Part shown: positions 22,516 through 33,608 of the stretch, piece by piece
Numbering within the stretch: position 1 is the stretch's first letter
Layout: every line of letters begins with the position of its first letter
From: Jaltomata sinuosa
Lineage: Eukaryota > Streptophyta > Magnoliopsida > Solanales > Solanaceae
Assembly (NCBI GenBank): GCA_003996215.1
Contig: QJPP01002917.1
Location: forward strand, 186,001-250,000
Length of the DNA stretch: 64,000 nucleotides
Direction: 5' to 3'
Notes under the pieces: model-generated
The model's input: the letters and a program-made list of their open reading frames with translations, nothing else
Databases searched by the model: none
What the model was told of the DNA's origin: nothing
Program-made: the position numbers and the translations under genes

Positions 22516-22856
22516 GTATTGAATTCTGGATTAACCAATAAATTTTGGGAGATGACGTTTGTGCTCATTCTCACCCTATTATGGTCGGACCAGTCAAAGA
22601 TGTCGATGTATGGCTTGAGCAGACTGATAAGTTCTATCTTTTGTGCTTTTGACAAATGAATACCGACGTTGATTTCTTCAACTTGACCGTTGCTTCCCAG
22701 ATTAACCACCTCAAACTCTTTTAGGTGGGGCCTTTCCTGGTCTTCAAAGTTCTTAGACTTCTTCGTGGTTCTTTCCAGGACCATGATGTCTTCAACATGC
22801 CCTTCAGCTCCAACATCGTATTCTCTGACTCGTTCATTGAGCTCTTGGCATGACAT
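22476..22856 (-). pseudogene. pol: Segment normally preceding RT, element A
   Basis: The frame from 22856 reads MSCQELNERV, an acidic linker, then LKEFEVVNLGSNGQ and LSKAQKIELISLLKPY, then IDIFDWS. This matches the stretch just before RT in Tat/Ogre polyproteins, where EFE.VNLG and a D.FAWS-like motif precede the RT fingers. It ends after IDIFDWS plus about 30 unrelated residues, without any RT motif. A frameshift separates it from the integrase remnant. Element B has the counterpart near 51060-51460. Confidence 0.65.
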
Positions 22857-23166
22857 GACATTAGTATGTTTTAAGTTATTATTACTGAAACCATAAACCA
22901 AACAAGTTATATGGTACCAAGTAAATAAGATAAACAACAAGGGTTTTCTGAATATGAGAGGCTTTCATTGAAATCCAAAAATATTTGCAAACTATGGCTT
23001 TCATTGCAGGTTCATGCCTTTTGGAAAGCAGTAAAGTAGTACGAGGAAATTGGAAACCTAAAGGGTGGGTCACGAAGCCTCATCTGGACCATCACCGATT
23101 TTCATAAAACAGATTCTTTGTCTACCCAGCGGAGCGGAGAGTCACGAGGGGAGTTGTGACCTAATT

Positions 23167-24728
23167 CTATAGCTTTTTGCCAGGCTTGGCATCCTTAATC
23201 ATGGCTGCCTCAGGGATTTCATCTATTATAGCATCGCATTCTTCAAACATCTTCCCTATTCCATCCTCTAACCCGTCGCTTGGGGAACCAATAAGCACTG
23301 GGGAAGACTGATATAGGTGAGGTAACGGCTTTGGCAATCCTGACTGCTTCTTCTCTTCAACTTTTGCCTTGTTTTTTCGGGCCATGTACCCTAATCCATG
23401 CCTAGTGAGCTGTCTGGGAATGCTTATGGGCTTAGTCATACCACCAGAATTCTTGGCTAACCCAAAACCTGGCTCATATCCACTTACTAATGTCGTGGTT
23501 ACAAGTATCTTATAGAGAGGCGGCATTGAAGCTTGAAGAGTGAGATCTTTTTTGGTGGTATTGATGATCTCTACGGTATAGAAATCACTTCCCTTTGGCA
23601 CTTCTTTGATTATGGGGACACAACTATTAGGGTGGCTCAGGTGACTCCCTTTACCGTGAATCACCACCTCATGCTCCTCCCAAATAAACTTTACCATTTG
23701 ATGCAAGGTTGATGGCACGGCTCCAGCTTCGTGGATCCATGGTCTTCCCAAAAGAAAGTTGTAGCTGGTAGTAATATCCATGACTTGGAATTCCACTTGG
23801 AACTTAGCGGGTCCCATCTGGATGTGCAAACTGACCTCTCCAATAATGTCCCTTTGACCCCTATTGAAGGCTCTCACGTTGATCTTGCTATGGCGAACCT
23901 TTCCTAGATCATAATCTAGCTGAGTGAGTGTGGATAATGGGCAGATATTCAGACCCCAACCATTGTCAATCAAAACTCCATTTATAATCTTCTCTTGATA
24001 TTTGACAGTGACGTGCAGGGCCTTGTTGTGCATTAACCCTTCAAAGAGTAGTTTAGCAATACTTAAAGTAGCTATAGCTTTTTCCAGCATTTCCTGCTTT
24101 TTAGGGCTAACCGATAATATTGACTTGCTCGCAACCCACTCTTCATCACCCTCTATCATGTTTATCGTGGCTCCCCCATGATTTGAGAGTGGGTTGTTAA
24201 TAACATTGGTTGGTGCTATTTGTAGTGTGACCACTTTTTGATCAATCAAATCCTGAATTGTGTGCCTCGGGTTGATGCAATCTTCGGTATCATGTTCGAC
24301 CCCTCCGCAATGATAAGCACAATGTCGGTCTTCCCTGAAGAAATGAGTGTCAGGATTTATAGGTTTGGGTGGAATGGGCTGGATAAATCCGGCAGCCTTC
24401 AATCTCTCATATAGCTGAGTTCTGGTTTCAGCCAGCTGGGTGAAAGTTTGAGGAACTTTCTTTTCTAGATATGGATGAGGGGGATTGGCATCAGCGGGAG
24501 GAGGAACCTGGCAATTGTTCTGGTTCTCAGGAGCCTTTTGATACACTTGAAAGTTCTGGGGAGGATCTTGGCAAGTGGGTTGCACATTTGGTTGTGGAGC
24601 TTGGTATATGGGCTACACGTTTGGTTGTGGAGCTTGGTAAATAGGCTGAGTATAGTAGATCGGTTGAGGGTTTTATGGAGCTGGGGAAGGGGTCGTTGGA
24701 ACAAGTGATTTTTTATAGTTAGATCCAA
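23167..24728 (-). pseudogene. gag-pro: Gag C-terminus, protease and G-patch-like region, element A
   Basis: The open frame is 23167-24585, and homology continues upstream through an in-frame TAG near 24614 within QPNV/PIYQAP repeats. Order in the 472-residue stretch: a proline-rich start; ETRTQLYERLKAAG near 52; a Cys/His knuckle CAYH-x5-HDTEDC near 93-108; IQDLIDQKV; a helical segment near 165-190; the aspartic protease near 190-310 with IDNGWGLNICP and LLGRPWIHEAGAVPSTLHQM. A G-patch-like stretch near 365-400 (GYEPGFGLAKNSGG, HGLGYM) follows, then a tail. The usual DNGS/DGGS active site reads DNGW, so the protease is probably inactive. The frame is shifted relative to upstream gag. Confidence 0.85.
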
Positions 24729-24734
24729 AGGGCT

Positions 24735-26084
24735 TCACGATCTCGGGCTAGGACTGGAGGATACCGAAGACACCTCTTCCCTCTTTTTCTTAGGAAATCT
24801 TGCCGATCCTGAGGATGCCGAAGCTTTGGTAATCTTGACGCTACGAAGACCCTCTTCAATAATTTCACCAATCTTAACTAGATCGACAAATTTTTCCTTT
24901 ACTGCTGATATAATTTTGTCATAGAACTCTGACTCTTGAGAGCGCCTAAACACTGTGCTTATCTATTCTTCGGTCAGAGGAGGCAGAACTCTCGCCGCTT
25001 TCTTTCTCCACCGATAGGCGTAATCTCGGAAGTCCTTATTTGATTTCTGCCTGATGCGACATAGAGAGTATCGATCCAGGACAACTTCCATGTTATATGC
25101 AATCCTTTGAGCGATATCTTTAGCTAGATCACTCCACTTAGACCACTTCTTTAATTCTTGTGAGGTGAACCATTCCAAAGACTCTTCGCTCAGACTTTGG
25201 CTGAACATCCTTATTAACAAAGTATCATTCTTCCGTATGCTGACCATTTGGTCACAATAGCTTCTCAAATGAGCCTCTGGATTCTCAACACCATTGAAGG
25301 TCTCGAACTTGGGAATCTTGAATCCGTCTGGTTGGTTTATTTCTGGATGGATATAGAGATCATTATAGTCATAGCCTTTCTCGTAAGACAAACCCCGCAG
25401 TTCTCTGATCCTAGATATTTTTTCCTTCATCTGCGCCATGTCAAGATCATGTTTTTTTTTCGCAGCTCTTAGCTCTTTCTCCTTCTCCTCGTAGTGATCC
25501 AGCTCATGGCTTTCTTAGAGAGCGATGTATGGCTCTACCATGACGTGGAAAGCGATTGGTGGCATGTTTTGAACAGGTAGGGGTTGGACATGTGGAATGG
25601 CATTTGGGTATGTGGGGGTATAGTTATGTGGGTTGGTCACATTGGGATGGTTATTCTTGGAATTGTAAGTGTTTAGTGGCGTGTTTTGGTAATTCGGAGG
25701 GAGGTTTTGTGGGAAATAGGCATTTGGGTTGTTGTTTTGATTAGTGTGCTGGATAGGCGGAGTATGAGTTTGGTACAGGGACCTAATGTGGGAAGGGTTA
25801 TTGGAGGGAGGTTCGTTGGAAGGTCTAGGGATGGAAGAGGAAGGGATATCTCCTGGCTGGTTTTCAGGCAATGGAGAGTTGTGTGGAGGAATCTGGAGAG
25901 GGGGCTGTGAGTTGCCCAGTGCCGGAGTGTTGGCAGCGATAGACAAGCTAGCCATATCTTTGGCCTTCTGTACTTCTTCTTGCATATTTTCCAATTTTCT
26001 TGCAAGCTCTGCAATCATTTTGCTTTGATCAGCAATAATATTGTCTCTCACAGCCAAAGCATTTTCTTCCTCACTATCAGTCAT
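24735..26084 (-). pseudogene. gag: Ogre-like gag, broken by stops, element A
   Basis: One frame runs from the ATG at 26084 through stops at 25515 (TAA) and 24963 (TAG) to 24735. Residues ~1-45 form a coiled-coil-like start (IIADQSKMIAELARKLENMQ), ~50-185 a Pro/Asn/Gln-rich linker, and ~200-445 the retrotransposon gag domain with GFKIPKFETFNG, PEAHLRSYCDQM, LEWFTSQELKKW and FRDYAYRWRKKAARV. Both stops fall where a glutamine codon would fit. Element F is inserted exactly at the start codon: the TTTTC duplication covers its first base. Element B carries a diverged homologue at 48668-49985. Confidence 0.88.
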
Positions 26085-26088
26085 TTTC
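26084..26088. repeat. Target-site duplication of element F, left copy (TTTTC)
   Basis: TTTTC before the LTR at 26089 is repeated at 36693-36697 directly after the other LTR. It is a perfect five-base duplication, as expected for a Ty3/gypsy integrase. Confidence 0.93.
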
Positions 26089-29000
26089 TGTCACGACCCA
26101 ATTTCTCGGTCATGATGTCTCCTACAATCCCCCCAGTAGGAGAACCAATCCCCATATCCCAGGACAGTTAGTAATGGGCTACTATCTAACAAATAAGTGG
26201 AAGAACAGTTTAATAAGCAAAAGTAAGGGAATAAGATGAAGAGAGTAGATAACAGGGATATATATATACATATGCGGAAACTAAACCAAACCCCGAGACC
26301 TGGTATCATAGTATAGAGCCAGAACTATATATAAGGAATACAAACAATCCAAAACAACCTATACAGATATCTCCGAATGGTAATAGAGTACATAAAGCAA
26401 AAGATAAACTAAATCTAAGCTCCAAACGCCAAGAGCTCACCCTCAGTCTGAAGTAGTCCCCAACAAATCCCCAAGCACGAATCACAGCGATCTAACAGCG
26501 ATGGCCCACGCTAGGATCTGCACCAAAAGATGCAGGGGGTAGGGTGAGCACCAAATGCGAAGCATAAGGTACCCAGTAGGTATTATAGGCCGACTGGGCA
26601 CATATAAAGATAAAAGCGTAGTAACAGACAGAATAGAAGCAAGTAGTCACAGAAATCAACAAAAAGGTACACAGGAACTAGCCCATAGGGAAGTCAACAG
26701 AACCACATGTGAGGCCAGCAAGCAGAATATATACACCATAGGCACAGGTGAAAGTAAGAAACAATGCACCTGGGGTCCTTGCAATAACAGTGTATACATA
26801 ATAAGTTTATGAAATGGACGGTATACCAGTAACCTCAAGTGTAAGAAGATGGAAAGAGTAATGATAGGCATGCTCAGAGACAGGAATCAAACTCAACTAA
26901 TCATATCAATCTCAAATCCAAAAACTGACAGCCTATCAGTAACCAATTTCATACTTAACCGTAGCAGGGAACAATTCTGTAAGTAAATAGCAAGAGTCTA
27001 CCTACAATCCCCCGGCCGCCCATACAACCGAGGAACACAAACAAGTGAAAACAAACCCTCCGGCATCCCATACTACCGGAGCGTACAATCAACAAACAAC
27101 AAACAAGGGTGGAGCTTCAAACAATGAATGATATGATGCATGAAGATCTCAAGTGAAATGGTATCTCTGTATGTACCTCCTCCGGTGCCGATCCGGCCCA
27201 ATAGGTAGGTTCCATGGAAGGACACTACCCGTATACCTCTACTCTGCCGTATACCCTTCCTCCGGCACATGCAGCCCGAAGCCCCAGGCTCGGATGGCAA
27301 GGTCCATGGAGGTCCCCGACCCCATACTAAAACTCAATATCAAAACATGTCATCCGAAAGCAAGTCCGGTTTCAAGATAGAGACCCAGTCTCGAATATGC
27401 ATGCCCAGACCCTGTCCAGGACTAAAGTAGTAGGAAAATATCTCAAAAACCCCTCCAAGGGTGTCCGGGCATAACCGGGTCTAAACAATAGAAAGTCAGC
27501 TCAGGTGCTTGGTCCGACCGAGGCTAAAAACCATCCCAATTTAATAAGAAACTCAACTAGCACCCTTGCCCTGCCGAGTGAAGCATTAATAGTAAAACTA
27601 GTGATAGAAATCATAATTTGACCTTCTTTTACCCCAAGATTATTCACAAGGTAAATCAAACCATTTCTAATTTATTTCCATCAAAAACGGGCCCCCGGGG
27701 CCATGCATGGTTTAGAAAATAGTGCCAGTAGGCCCGAAGCCAAAATCATAGTAAAACATGGATAAAACCTCTTTATATGCATGGAAATGGTATGATCAAA
27801 CACAATAGCTACCCAACAGCTCACAATCAACCTATCGACCCTGCACAGGCCCATAGCTACTCAGCAAGCATAATCAGCCTAGAAGGATAATTCTATGCCC
27901 GGGACTCGCGGACATTCCCAATATCCCACCTTCTATGTTCCAGAGTCAACAAGGCCTCATAGGACCACAAGGGTAAATAAAATGTATCAGAAAGTACTAC
28001 AAGCATCGGAGGAACAAAAGTAGGCTGACATGAATAAAGCAGTCAAGGTCTGTGGTACTGATCTAATAAACCCAACCCAAAGATGCCCATTAATACAATT
28101 TTATCCTATATATGCGGAGTCTAGGGAAAATAAACCATAACCTACCTGTCGTCCGATGACAAGCTGCTAGGACAACGATTTCCGAGCTCGAACCGCTCCA
28201 AAAAGATCCGAAACAAAATCAAACTTGAACTCGGGATTGAATAACTTGACGTAAATAATCGATTTCTTGTGGTGCTTTAACAAAAACACCAACCAATCAT
28301 CATTTATCCTCCTTAACACAATATCTTAACACAATATATTTATACGTGTAACATCTATATAACCCACTTGTTAGAGAGGAATAATAAAGTGAAAAGGGTG
28401 CTGGAGCTTATGTTTGTCACAATGAAAAGAAAATGTCATTAGTTCTAACCTAATATAATATATAATGAAAGTAGTCAGCAAATGGGTGTAGCACAATTTT
28501 GGTTATATCTCACTAAAGAAGTACCAAGTACACCTAACTTAATGACACCACGTAGGCATTTGTTGTACACTCCCTCCACTTCCACGTGGAGGGGGTATCC
28601 ATACCAACATAATTTGTTCCATTGCGAATGTATTCGGGTATTGCATAAGTTCGTGGTAAAATAAATATAGATTTTTGAATATATCATAATGAATAGTAAA
28701 TCATTTCAAATAAAACCTACTATACTATAATAATAATTTTCAACATAACTAAGTTTACTATCTCCGTTAAAATATTAATAATTTATAAAACTCTTATAAA
28801 ATAAATGCATACACAAATATATCATAACAAAAGTATTTTTCATAGACATTTAAAATACTTTAAAAAGGTATTAAAAATATAACTTTTTACCAAATTCAAC
28901 TTCCAAATAAAATATTTTCAAATACACGCGATGTTAATAAAATTCTCGATTTTAGGCTCGCAAGCCTTAATACGGAATGAGGGTTAAGGTCATACGATCG

Positions 29001-29174
29001 CACGATTTTGATACTCAGCTCCTAAGACAAGGAATTGGTCATAAAGACCAATCGAAAGGCCAAGGCACCGAACCACTGGTCCTAGCAAGCCATAAATGAC
29101 TTGGGGCCGCTACAAAAAAGCTCTAACGATACGAGAAAGGTGAAAACGTGTAAATGACCGGAAGGGTCATTACA
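26089..29174 (-). repeat. Element F 3' LTR
   Basis: 3086 bases; on the - strand TGTAATGACCC at 29174 to GGGTCRTGACA at 26089. It aligns end to end with 33609-36692 with scattered single-base differences and few indels. No gene is supported. The small frames seen in both copies (for example 28482-28664) are duplicated simply because the LTR is. Confidence 0.95.
28566..28594. promoter_or_regulatory. G-box in a perfect hairpin, U3 of element F LTR
   Basis: CCTCCAC and GTGGAGG arms lie six bases apart and include the palindromic G-box CACGTG at 28583-28588. The same arrangement is kept in the 5' LTR with CACGTG at 36100-36105. G-boxes bind bZIP and bHLH factors in plants; use by this LTR is inference. 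It lies about 590 bases inside the LTR start. Confidence 0.4.
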
Positions 29175-29217
29175 TCATCTACTACTAAAATGGACTTTTG
29201 TCCTCGAAAGTCAAGGA

Positions 29218-29460
29218 TAAGAAAGTACCTGAAGGCTCAAACAGCTGCGGATACTGAGCTCGCATTTCTCTCTCGGTCTCCTAGGTAGCCTCCTCAACTG
29301 GACGTTGCCTCCACTGAATCTTAACAACCAGAATATCCCTAGATATCAACCTCCTAACATCTCTGGCTAGTATTGCAACTGGCTCCTCAACAAAGGACAA
29401 ACTCTCATCCAACTGAACCGAACCCCAATGCAATACATGAGACTCATCTGGAACATACCG
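29218..29460 (-). pseudogene. pol: Chromodomain at the C-terminus of integrase, element F
   Basis: On the - strand the frame downstream of HPIFHVSML reads RYVPDESHVLHW, then EEPVAILARDVRRL, VVKIQWRQRPVEEAT and EMRAQYPQLFE. This is the chromodomain of Tekay-type chromoviruses, thought to steer integration towards marked chromatin. Stops interrupt it after HVSML and at 29281-29283, where TAG replaces the Trp codon expected after VEEAT. Identification rests on the EEPVAIL and QWR..PVEEAT signatures. Confidence 0.8.
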
Positions 29461-30508
29461 CTACAACATCGATACATGGAAAATTGGGTGCATAGCTAAA
29501 AACATCGGAGGAAAAGCTAACATGTAAGCAACACTACCCACCCTCTGGAGAATCTCTAACGGCCCAATGTACCTGGGGCTAAGCTTTCCCCGCCTACCAA
29601 ATCTTATCACGCCCTTCATGGGCGATACACGGAGAAATACAAAATCACCAACACTGAACTCTAAGGTATGAAGTCTACGATCAGCGTAGCTCTTCTGCCT
29701 ACTCTGGACTGCCCGAAGTCTATCCTGAACCACTCGGACTTGGTCTAAGAAATCTCGAAGCAAATCTGTACTCTGTGGCCTAGACTCAAACCATCAAACC
29801 AACCTACAGGTGATCTACAACGCCTTCCATACAAAGCCTCAAAAGGTGCCATGCCAATACTCGAATGGAAACTGTTATTATAAGCAAACTCTGCCAAAGG
29901 AACAACTGATCCCAGGAACCTCCAAAGTCAATGACACAGGCCCGAAGCATGTCCTCCAGAACCTGAATGGTCCTCTCGGACTGGACATCTGTCTGAGGGT
30001 GGAAAGCGGTACTAAGATGAACCTCTGTACCCAAATCTCGTTGAATAGCCCTCCAGAACTGAGATGTGAACTGAGTGCCGCAGTCTAAAATGATAGAAGC
30101 TGGGACCCCATGCAATCGAACAATCTCACGAATATAGATCTGAGCTAGCTTCTCTGCCCCGTAAGATGTCTGAACTGGTATGAAGTGTGCTGACTTAGTC
30201 AGCCTATCAACAATCACCTAAATGGAATCAAACCTATAAGAAGTACGAGGTAAACCAACAACGAAGTCCATAGTAATCCCTACCCACTTCCACTCAGGAA
30301 TGGGAAGTCGCTGCATCAAACCACCAGGTCTTCTCATGTGCTCGAACTTAACCTGCTGACAGTTCAAGCACCGAGATATGAACTCCGCTATATCCCGCTT
30401 CATACCATTCCACCAGTAAAGCTGTCTCAAGTCTCTATACATCTTTTCTGTGCCAGGGTGAATGGAGTATCTAGTACAATGTGCCTCATAAAGTATCAAC
30501 TGAATCAA
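29461..30508 (-). pseudogene. pol: Integrase of element F, broken
   Basis: It would insert the cDNA into chromosomes. The HHCC zinc finger is complete in 30218-30508 (AHCTRYSIHPG and CLNCQQVK), followed by TMDFVVGLP with the first catalytic Asp. A TAG at 30218-30220 replaces Trp before VIVDRLTKSAHF. The second Asp (ILDCGTQFTSQFW) and the Glu (HPQTDVQSER) are present in 29804-30217. A frameshift near 29918 breaks the core: the expected LAEFAYNN reads on in another frame. The C-terminal part (29461-29763) has VGDFVFLRVSPMKG and LSPRYIGPLEIL. All catalytic acidic residues survive, so inactivation is by stops and frameshift. Confidence 0.88.
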
Positions 30509-30589
30509 ATCACTAATCCTCGGAACAAAAAGGCGACTATCAAACCTCAGAACCCCATCTGAATCTAGAGTAGCCCGACTGGTCTCACC

Positions 30590-31213
30590 CTAAAAAACCC
30601 GATCACGAAGGTCACACAACTGCTGATCCTCAAACTGACGGCTCTGAATTTGATCAATCAAAGTAGAACGAACCTCAACACTGGTGAGAACTCTGCTAGG
30701 ATCCGACAAGTCAAGCCTAACTAAATGGTTAGCCAAGGACTGGATGTCCAAGGCCAACAGTCGCTCTGAAACTGAGAGAGAAGATAGGCTACCCATACTC
30801 ACTGCCTTCCGACTCAAGGCATCCGCTACCACGTTTGCCTTGCCCGGATGATACAGAATAGTGAAGTCATAGTCCTTCAGTAACTCGACCCATCTCCTTT
30901 GTCTCGAGTTCAGCTCTCGCTAACTCATGATATACTAAAGACTACGGTGATCAGTGAAGACCTCACAGTGAACTCCATATAGGTAATACCTCCAGATCTT
31001 GAGCGCGAAAACTACCACCGCCAACTCTAAGTCATGAGTGGGTTAGTTGTGCTGGTGAACCTTTAGCTGCCTCGATGCATATGCTATTACTCAACCCTGC
31101 TGCATCAACACACAACAAAGACCAACCTCAGAAGCATCACAATACACGGAGAAGCTCTGACCCTTAACCGGCAAAGTCAAAACTGGAGCTGAAGTCAATA
31201 AGGCCTCAAGCCT
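30590..31213 (-). pseudogene. pol: RNase H and linker of element F, broken
   Basis: RNase H would remove RNA from the RNA-DNA hybrid. Its four acidic positions are visible on the - strand: YCDAS, THDLEL, FTDHRSL and VVADALSRK. Stops interrupt at 31091 (TGA for Arg), in THDLEL's leader near 31047 (TAA), and at 30935 and 30920 (TAG, both at expected Gln positions), and the linker ends at 30590 (TAG). The linker after ADALSRK (30590-30832) is the usual Tekay connection to integrase (LSVSERLLALDIQSL). Confidence 0.85.
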
Positions 31214-32223
31214 CTAAAAGCTATCCTCGCACTGATCCGACCACTGAAATGGGACATCCTTCCTAGTCAGCATAGTCAAGGGTGCTGCTATGGAAGAAAA
31301 TCCCTGAACGAAGCATCTGTAGTAACCTGCTAACCCAATAAAACTGTGGACCTCAGTAACGGTAGTAGGTCTAGGCCACTCACAAACCGCTAAAATCTTT
31401 CTCGGATTAACCCTAATCCCATCCTTAGACACCATGTGCCCTAGGAATGTAACTGACTCAAGCCAAAACTCACACTTTGAGAACTTGGCATAAAGCCGAT
31501 GATCTCTTAAAGTCTGGAGTATAATCCTCAAGTGTTGCTCATGCTCATCCCTACTCCGCGAATATACCAAGATGTCGTCTATGAAAACTATCACGAATGA
31601 GTCCAAATACGGGCCTAGCACCCTGTGCATCAAGTTCATAAAGGCTACGGGGGTATTAGTCAACCCAAAAGACATCACTAGGAACTCATAATGGCCATAA
31701 TGTGTCATGAATGCTGTCTTAGGGATGTCCTCTGCCCTAATCCTTAACTGATGGTAGCCGAACCTCAAATCAATCTTCAAAAACATGACTGGACCCTGAA
31801 GCTGGTCAAACAAGTCATCAGTCCTTGAAATCGGGTACCTATTCTTCACTGTCACCCTATTCAGCTACCGATAATCAATACACATGCGCATCGACTCATC
31901 CTTCTTCTTCACGAAGAGAACAGGAGCACCCCAAGGTGACACACTCAATCTAATAAACCCACCTTAGATAACAGATCCTGGAGCTGCTCCTTAAGCTCCC
32001 TCAACTCAGCCGGAGCCATACAGTAAGGAGAAATAGAAATGGGCCTGGTGCCCGGCTCTAACTTAATAGCAAAATCAATATCTCTCTCAGGTGGAAGGCC
32101 TGGCAGGTCGGTAGGAAACACATCAAGGAAGTCTCTAACCACAAGAACAGACTCAAGAGACATAGGGTCAGAACTAGCATCTCGGACATATGTTAGATAA
32201 GCTAAACACCCACGGGAAATCAA
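31214..32223 (-). pseudogene. pol: Reverse transcriptase of element F, broken
   Basis: It would copy the element RNA into DNA. The N-terminal part (31945-32223) has VVRDFLDVFPTDLPGLPP and a PISISPY-type fingers start. It is separated by a one-base loss in a G run near 31965 from the rest, VSPWGAPVLFVKKKD and CIDYR. A TAG at 31865-31867 follows (Gln expected), and 31214-31855 continues through FLKIDLRFGYHQLRI, MSFGLTNTP and the catalytic FIDDILVYS to FLGHMVSKDGI and IGLAGYYRCF. The DD pair is intact. It ends at TAG 31214-31216, again at an expected Gln. Confidence 0.92.
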
Positions 32224-32277
32224 CTTCCTAGCTCGAAGACAAGAGATGATCCCAGACGGTGCATGGCTAATAGAACC

Positions 32278-32640
32278 CTACCACACAACCAGGGATACAC
32301 CAGGCACGGGTATGGTTATGGTCTTGGCACAACAATCCAAAACCACACGGTGAGGGGATAACCAATCCATGCCCAGTATCACATCAAAATCTAGCATATC
32401 AAGGATCATAAAATTACCCCAAGTCTCCAAATCACCAACAGATATCACACATGATCTCACAATCTGACCCACTACTAAAGAATCTCCTACTGAGGTCGAA
32501 ACAGAAATAGGAACAGATAATCGCTTACTAGCCAACCCCAAACAAGGCACAAAGTAGGCAGATACATATGAACAAGTGGATCCAGGATCAAATAAAGCCA
32601 TAGCAGACTGATGGCACACAGAAATCGTACCTGTAATCAT
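32278..32640 (-). pseudogene. pro: Aspartic protease region of element F
   Basis: The 120-residue frame contains the catalytic ALFDPGSTCSYVS near residue 15 and VILGMDWLSPHRVVLDC near 90-105, the paired signatures of chromovirus aspartic protease. The active site is intact. It overlaps the end of gag by a few bases in a different frame, so translation of the original Gag-Pol is interrupted here. No own start context is evident; it was once part of the polyprotein. Confidence 0.85.
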
Positions 32641-33400
32641 AGCATCTGAGGCCTCTGCCTCTGGTCTCCTAGGGACCGCGTAAAACTGATGACGACCTCC
32701 ACCTGCCCGACTGCCATCCCTACCACCTGTCTTCCGCGCAGAGCACCAACTCTACCCTGACGACCACCCCCTTTAGCCGGAGGCTGAACTACTCGTAAAG
32801 TCTCGGCCAACTGAACTGTACCCTGCTGAGGGCAATCTCTGGGGTAGTGACCGCTAACACCCCAATAATAGCAGGGCCCCGATAGCCCACCCTGTCGAGA
32901 CAAACTCGCTGAACCCGTGTGGCCACCCCGGCCTGATGCCCCATAGGTAGTACCTCTCGAAGACTGCCCCTGCTCAAACTGAGAACTACCCAAAGTCTGA
33001 AGCGAAGCCTGAACTGGTCTACTAGTCTGACCCTGATGCTACTGTGGCTGATAACCCGGCTCCATTAGCCCAAACCTCTACTACCCTGTCGAGAACCACT
33101 GAATCTACCCTAATAACGAGGCCTCTTACCCTTATCCCCCTGATCATGTCAGTGCAAGTCCTTCACAGTACGCACATAATCTGCAATAGCCTGAAACGAT
33201 CGACCACTAGCACTAATATCTCAGTTGGCTCTCTCAGCTCTGTCCACAACCCCCAAACAAATCTGTGAACCCTTGCCAGCTCAGTAGGAATGATCATAGC
33301 CCTAAATAGAGCAAGCTGATAGAAACGGGTCTCATACTCACATACGGTCATAGAACCCTAGATAATCCTGATAAACTACTCTCGTACGAACCATCCGCGG
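32637..33400 (-). pseudogene. gag: Gag C-terminal part of element F, broken
   Basis: The frame 33163-33351 reads GSMTVCEYETRFYQL and ARVHRFVWGL, the end of the gag core. A TAG precedes GSM where Gln is expected. After several disruptions 32637-32993 holds a Gly/Ser/Gln-rich linker and the zinc knuckle CYYWGVSGHYPRDC, in which the second Cys of C-x2-C-x4-H-x4-C is Trp. Only about 190 bases lie between this and the primer site, so the N-terminal two thirds of gag are missing. Confidence 0.82.
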
Positions 33401-33593
33401 GTGAATAAACTAGAACAAGTGAGATTTCAAGAAACCATCAAGGATAAGACACACGATATAGAGGCAATAAGAAGGTAGTATTTCCTAAGATGCCATTGTA
33501 GCCTCCCGAAGATTGAGTACGGACGTCTCCGCCCCGATCCGCAAGACTCTACTAGACATTGGCTCCTATACCGATGACACCGGTGAACCTAGA

Positions 33594-33605
33594 GCTCTGA
33601 TACCA
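33594..33605 (-). other. Primer-binding site of element F (initiator tRNA-Met)
   Basis: On the - strand TGGTATCAGAGC, three bases from the 5' LTR end at 33609. It matches the 3' end of plant initiator tRNA-Met. Confidence 0.9.
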
Positions 33606-33608
33606 AGT

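Noticed and set aside
25556..26028. Several + strand frames of 60-80 codons
   Set aside because: Antisense to the Pro/Asn-rich part of gag of A; composition follows from the low-complexity coding strand.
28482..28664. 60-codon ATG frame, kept nearly unchanged at 35999-36181
   Set aside because: Both copies are in the LTRs of F, so conservation reflects LTR identity. It spans the G-box hairpin and no homologue is recognised.
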